A stretch of 64,000 nucleotides of DNA from Cristatella mucedo (lineage: Eukaryota > Bryozoa > Phylactolaemata > Cristatellidae): positions 62,001-126,000 of the forward strand of contig WPIO01000240.1 in assembly GCA_009760855.2 (NCBI GenBank). The letters run 5' to 3'. Under the pieces are notes generated by a model. It did not search any database and was not told the origin of the DNA. It worked only from the letters and a program-made list of their open reading frames with translations. Positions 59,001 through 64,000 of this stretch are shown in pieces; the stretch's first letter is position 1; the number at the start of each line of letters is the position of its first letter. Both the position numbers and the translations under genes were made by a program.

Positions 59001-62000
59001 CCAGTGCACGCTCCGAAGAGCAGATTTGAAGTTTCTGGATATTCCGCGATCTGGTGGTAACACGTGCGAAATAACTCTTGCGAAATGTGTTTTTAAGTGC
59101 AAAATGCTTAGAGCAAGGTGTAGCACTCTACTTCCAGCCAGCTTACGCACCAGCGAGCAGATTTGAAGTTTCTAGATATTCCACGATCTGCTGGGAACTT
59201 GTGCGGAACGTGGTATTAACGTGCGAAATGCTTGAATCAAGGTGCAGCACTCAGCTGCCAACTACCGCACGCTCCGAAAATCAGATTTGAAATTTCTGGA
59301 TATTAAGCAGTCCGCTGCGAACTCGCGCGAAATGTGTTATTCAAGTGGGAAACGCTTGCAACAAGGTGCAGCACTCTTCTGCCAGCCAGTGCAGGCTCCG
59401 ACGAGCAGATTTAAAGTTTCTAGATATTCCACGATCTGCAGCGAACTCTTGCGAAATGTTTTATTAGAGTGCAAAATGCTTGAAAAAAGGTGCAGCACTC
59501 TGCTGCCAGCTACCCCATGCTCCGAAAAGCAGATTTGAAGTTTCTAGATATTCCGCGATCTGCTGCGAACTTGTGCGAAATGTGTTATTCAAGTGCGAAA
59601 AGCCTGCAACAAGGTGCAGCACTCTGCTGCCAGCTAGCCCACGCTCCGAAGAGCAGATTTGAAGTTTCTGGATATTCTGCGATCTGCTGCTAACTCGTGC
59701 GACATGAGTTTTTCAAGTGCGAAATGCTTGAAACAAGGTGCAGCACTCTGCTGCCAGCCAGTGCACGCTCCGAATAGCAGATTTGAAGTTTCTAATTATT
59801 CTGCGATCTTTTGAGAACGTGTGCGAAACGTGGTATTAACGTGCGAAATGCTTGAACGAAGGTGCAGCACTCAGGTGCCAGCTACCGTACGCTCCGAAAA
59901 TCAGATTTTAAGTTTCAGGATATTAAGCAATCAGCTTCGAACTCGTGCGAAATGTGTTATTCAAGTGGGAAACGCTTGCAATAAGGTCCAGCGCTCTGCT
60001 GCCAGCTAGCCCACACTCCGATGAGCAGATTTGAAGTTTCAGGATATTCTGCGATCTGCTGCAAACTCTTGCGAAAAGTGTTTTTTAAGTGCGAAATGCT
60101 TGAAACAAGGTGTAGCACTCTGCTGCCAGCCAGTGCACGCTCCAACGAGCAGATTTAAAGTTTCTAGATATTCCGCGATCTGCTGCGAACTCGTGCGAAA
60201 TGTTTTATTAAAGTGCAAAATGCTTGAAAGAAAGTGCAGCACTCTGCTAACAGCCAGTGCACGCTCCGACGAGCAGATTTGAAGTTTCTAGTTATTCTAC
60301 GATCTGCTGCGAACTCGTGCGAAATGTGTTATTCACGTGCAAAATGCTAAAAACAAGGTGCAGCACTCTGCTGCCAGCCAGGGCACGCTCCGAATAGCAG
60401 ATTTGAAGTTTCTAATTATTCTGCGATCTTCTGCGAACTCGAGCAAATCGTGTTTTTCAAGTGCGAAATGCTTGAAACAAGGTGCTGCACTCTGCTGCCA
60501 GCCAGTGCGTGCTCCGACGAGCAGATTTGAATTTTCTGGATATTCAGCAATCTGCTGCGAACTCGTGCGAAATGTGTCATTAGAGTGCGAAATGCACTAA
60601 ACAAGGTGCAGCACTATGCTGCCAGCCACTGCATGCTCCGAAGAGCAGATTTGAAGTTTCTATTAATTTCACGATCTGCTGCGAACTCGAGCGAAACGTG
60701 TTATTCGAAGGGGGGAATGCTTGAAACAAGGTGCTGCACTCTGCTGCCAGCCAGCTCACGCTCCGACGAGCAGATTAGAATTTTCTAGGTATTCGGCAAT
60801 CCGCTGCGAACTCGTGCGAAATGTGTTATTAGAGTGTGAAATGCACGAAACAAGGTGCAGCACTCTGCTGCCAGCCAGCTCACGCTCCGACGAGCAGATT
60901 AGAATTTTCTAGGTATTCGGCAATCTGCTGCAAACTCGTGCTAAATGTGATATTAGAGTGCGAAATGCACGAAACAAGGTGCAGCACTATGCTGCCAGCC
61001 AGAGCATGCTCCGAAGAGGAGATTTGAAGTTTCTAGTTATTGTGCGATCTGCTGCGAACTTGTGCGAAATGTGTTATTCAAGAGCGAAATGCTTAAAACA
61101 AGGTACTGCACGCTGCTGCCAGCCAGTGCACCCTTCGACGAGCAGATTTGAATTTTCTAGATATTCAGCAATCAGCTGCGAACTCTTGCGAAATGTGTTA
61201 TTAGAGTGCGAAATGCACGAACAAGGTGCAGCACTATCCTGCCAGCCACTGCATGCTCCTAAGAGAAGATTTGAAGTTTCTTGATATTCCGCGATCTGCT
61301 GCGAACTTGTTCGAAATGTGTTAGTCACGTGCGAAATGCTTGAAACAAGGTGCAGGTCTCAGCTGCCAGCCAGCTCACGCACCGGCTAACAGATTTGAAG
61401 TTTCTAGATATTCCACGATCTGCTGGGAACTTGTGCGGAACGTGGTATTAACGTGCGAAATGCTTGAATCAAGGTGCAGCACTCAGCTGCCAACTACCGC
61501 ACGCTCCGAAAATCAGATTTGAAATTTCTGGATATTAAGCAGTCAGCTGCGAACTCGCGCGAAATGTGTTATTCAAGTGGGAAACGCTTGCAACAAGGTG
61601 CAGCACTCTTCTGCCAGCCAGTGCAGGCTCCGACGAGCAGATTTAAAGTTTCTAGATATTCCACGATCTGCAGCGAACTCTTGCGAAATGTTTTATTAAA
61701 GTGCAAAATGCTTGAAAAAAGGTGCAGCACTCTGCTACCAGCTAGCCCACGCTCCGAAGAGCAGATTTGAAGTTTCTTGATATTCCGCGATCTGCTGCGA
61801 ACTAGTGCGAAATGTGTTATTCACGTGCGAAATGCTTGAAACAAGGTGCAGCACTCAGCTGCCAGCCAGCTCACGCACCGGCTATCAGATTTGAAGTTTC
61901 TAGATATTTCACGATATGCTGGGAACTTGTGCGAAACGTGGTATTAACGTGCGAAATGCTTGAGAGAAGGTGCAGCACTCAGCTGCCAGCTACCGCATGC

Positions 62001-64000
62001 TCCGAAAATGAGATTTTAAGTTTCTGGATATTAAGCAATCAGCTGCGAACTCGTGCGAAATGTGTTATTTGAGTGGGAAACGCTTGCAATAAGGTGCAGC
62101 ACTCTGCTGCCAGCCAGTGCAGGCTCCGACGATTAGATTTAAAGTTTCTAGATATTCCCCGATCTGCTGCAAACTTGTGCGAAATGAGTTATTCAAGTGC
62201 GAAATGCCTGCAACAAGGTGCAGCACTCTGCTGCCAGCTACCCCATGCTCCGAAAAGCAGATTTGAAGTTTCTTGATACTCCGCAATCTGCTGCGAACTT
62301 GTGCGAAATGAGTTAGTCAATCGAGCCATGCTAGTAACCAGGTGCAGTACTCTGCTGCCAGCTAGCACACGCTCCGAAGAGCAGATTTTAGGTTTCTAGA
62401 TATTCCGCGATCTGCTAAGAACTCGTGCGAAATGTGTTATTCAAGGGCGAAATGCTTGCGACAAGGTGCAGCACTCTGCTGCCAGCCAGGGCACGCTCCG
62501 AATAGCAGATTTGAAGTTTCTATTTATTTCACGATCTGCTGCAAACTCAACCGAAACGTGTTTTCAAATGCGAACTGCTTGAAACAAGGTGCAGCACCCT
62601 GCTGCCAGCCAGTGCACGCTTCGACGAGCAGATTTGAATTTTCTGGATATTCAGCAATCTGGTGTGAACTCGTGCGAAATGTGTTATTAGAGTGCGAAAT
62701 GCACGAAACAAGGTGCAGCACTATGCTGCCAGCCAGAGCATGCTCCGAAGAGCAGATTTGAAGTTTTTAGATATTTCACGATCTGCTGGGAATTTGTGCG
62801 AAACGTGGTATTAACGTGCGAAATGCTTGAAAGAAGGTGCAGCACTCAGCTGCCAGCTACCGCACGCTCCGAAAATCAGATTTTAAGTTTCTGGATATTC
62901 CACGATCTGCTGGGAACTTGTGCGAAACGTGGTATTAACGTGCGAAATGCTTGAAAGAAGGTGCAGCACTCAGCTGCCTACTACCGCACGATCCGAAAAT
63001 CAGATTTGAAATTTCTGGATATTAAGCAATCAGCTGCGAACTTGCACGAAATGTGTTATTCAAGTGGGAAACGCTTGCAACAAGGTGCAGCACTCTGCTG
63101 CCAGCCAGTGAAGGCTCCGACGAGCAGATTTAAAGTTTCTAGATATTCCACGATCTGCAGCGAACTCTTGCGAAATGTGTTATTCAAGTGCGAAATGCTT
63201 GAAACTAGGTGCATCACTCTGCTGCCAGCTAACCCACGCTCCGAAAAGTAGATTTGAAGTTTCTAGATACTCCGCGATCTGCTGCGAACTTGTGCGAAAT
63301 GAGTTAGTCAATCGAGCCATGCTTGTAACAAGGTGCAGTACTCTGCTGCCAGCTACAGCACGCTCCGAAGAAGAGATTTTAAGTTTCTACATATTCAGCG
63401 ATCAGCTACAAACTCGTTCGAAATATGTATATAACGTGCGAAATGCTTGAAACAAGGTGCAGCACTCAGCTGCCAATTAGCCCACGCTCCGACGAGCAGA
63501 CTTTAAGTTTCTAGATATTCCGCAATCTGCTGCGAACTTGTGCGAAACGTATTATTCAAGTGCGAAATGCTAAAAACAAGGTGCAGCACTCTGCTGCCTG
63601 CCAGCCCACGCTCCGAAAAGCAGATTAGAAGTTTCTGGATATTCCGCGATCAGCTGCGAACTCGTGCGAAATGAGTCATTCAAGTTCGAAATGCTTGAAG
63701 CAAGGTGCAGCAATCAGCTGCCAGCTACCGCAGCTCCTAATAGCAGATTTTAAATTTCAGGATATTCCGCGATCTGATGCTAATTCGTGCGAAATGAGTT
63801 TTTTAAGTGCGAAATGCTTAAAGCAAGGTATAGCACTCTGCTGCCAGCCAGCTCACACACCGGCGAGCATATTTAAAGTTTCTAGATATTCCGAAATCTG
63901 CTGCGAAGCTGTGCACAATGAATTATTCAATTACGAAATGGTTGTAACTAGGTGCAGCACTCTGCTGCCAGCCAGTGCACGCTCCGAAGACCAGATTTGA
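56079..64000. repeat. 124-bp satellite, subfamily B, rearranged right flank
   Basis: About 64 monomers, diverged and rearranged relatives of the HOR units. Marker monomers at 56649, 58506, 62316 and 63307 are 15, about 31 and 8 monomers apart, so the 16-mer register is lost. A deletion of about 180 bp is seen at 58976 (cgcgatctaactaggtgc). Two related blocks begin at about 59160 and 61390 (offset 2,232 bp, 18 monomers). The array continues beyond the window. Confidence 0.92.

Noticed and set aside
28811-64000. Many recurring 60-184-residue open frames on both strands of the 124-bp satellite
   Set aside because: Three monomers (372 bp) equal 124 codons, so every frame revisits the same stop positions. 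The recurring peptides of about 98 residues simply reflect that spacing and occur in overlapping frames and on both strands.
28806-64000. CENP-B-box-like site in the monomer
   Set aside because: The ttcg-containing stretches do not match the spaced cggg half of the known box. Only the array architecture, not a box, suggests centromeric identity.
28806-64000. CRISPR-like array
   Set aside because: Regular spacing comes from contiguous 124-bp monomers without unique spacers, in a eukaryotic repeat context, with no cas genes.

Overview
No ordinary protein-coding gene could be supported in this window. It is a block of eukaryotic repeat DNA, almost certainly from an animal. The evidence is two tandem-repeat superfamilies filling about 90% of the window, a non-LTR retrotransposon endonuclease fragment, a LINE 3' end with an (ATT)n tail in the L2/CR1 style, a solo LTR with target-site duplication, and a very long (TG)n tract. 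I cannot name the species. The repeat content fits a large invertebrate genome, but that is inference.

Layout. 1-7005: 16-bp minisatellite (unit agctcaccctggcagc and variants), interrupted at 3875-4137 by an L2-like LINE tail. 7006-8649: 124-bp satellite, subfamily A. 8650-9375: AT-rich tandem repeat of about 133 bp. 9386-9726: LINE endonuclease fragment. 9727-15232: minisatellite again. 15233-24204: 124-bp satellite A, containing a block of an intermediate subfamily M (16441-18030) and a 1,233-bp solo LTR (20307-21539). 24205-25879: non-tandem DNA. 25880-26340: diverged relatives of the 133-bp repeat. 26375-27120: TG/CA tract. 27121-27328: short unique DNA. 27329-28317: minisatellite. 28318-64000: 124-bp satellite, first M-like, then subfamily B.

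The most notable structure is in subfamily B. Between 42056 and 56078 the 124-bp monomers form a higher-order repeat (HOR) of 16 monomers (1,984-1,988 bp), seven units in tandem, with one extra duplicated monomer at 46025. Linked variants divide the units into two types in the order I, I, II, II, I, II, II, so a three-unit, roughly 6-kb super-repeat is layered on the 16-mer. On both sides lie older, more diverged and rearranged relatives, including a 6.0-kb duplication (about 32.9-37.3 kb and 38.9-43.3 kb). Subfamily A shows a comparable 16-monomer period (18481 to 21706 once the LTR is removed). This nested, locally homogenised layout resembles alpha-satellite HOR arrays, which makes the region a candidate centromeric or pericentromeric domain. 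No chromatin data are available to test that.

The many open reading frames across the arrays are by-products of repeat lengths not divisible by three (16 and 124) and of units with few stop codons. They are not annotated as genes. The only protein-related remnant is the LINE fragment at 9386-9726. One weak exon-like lead lies on the minus strand near 25.2-25.4 kb.
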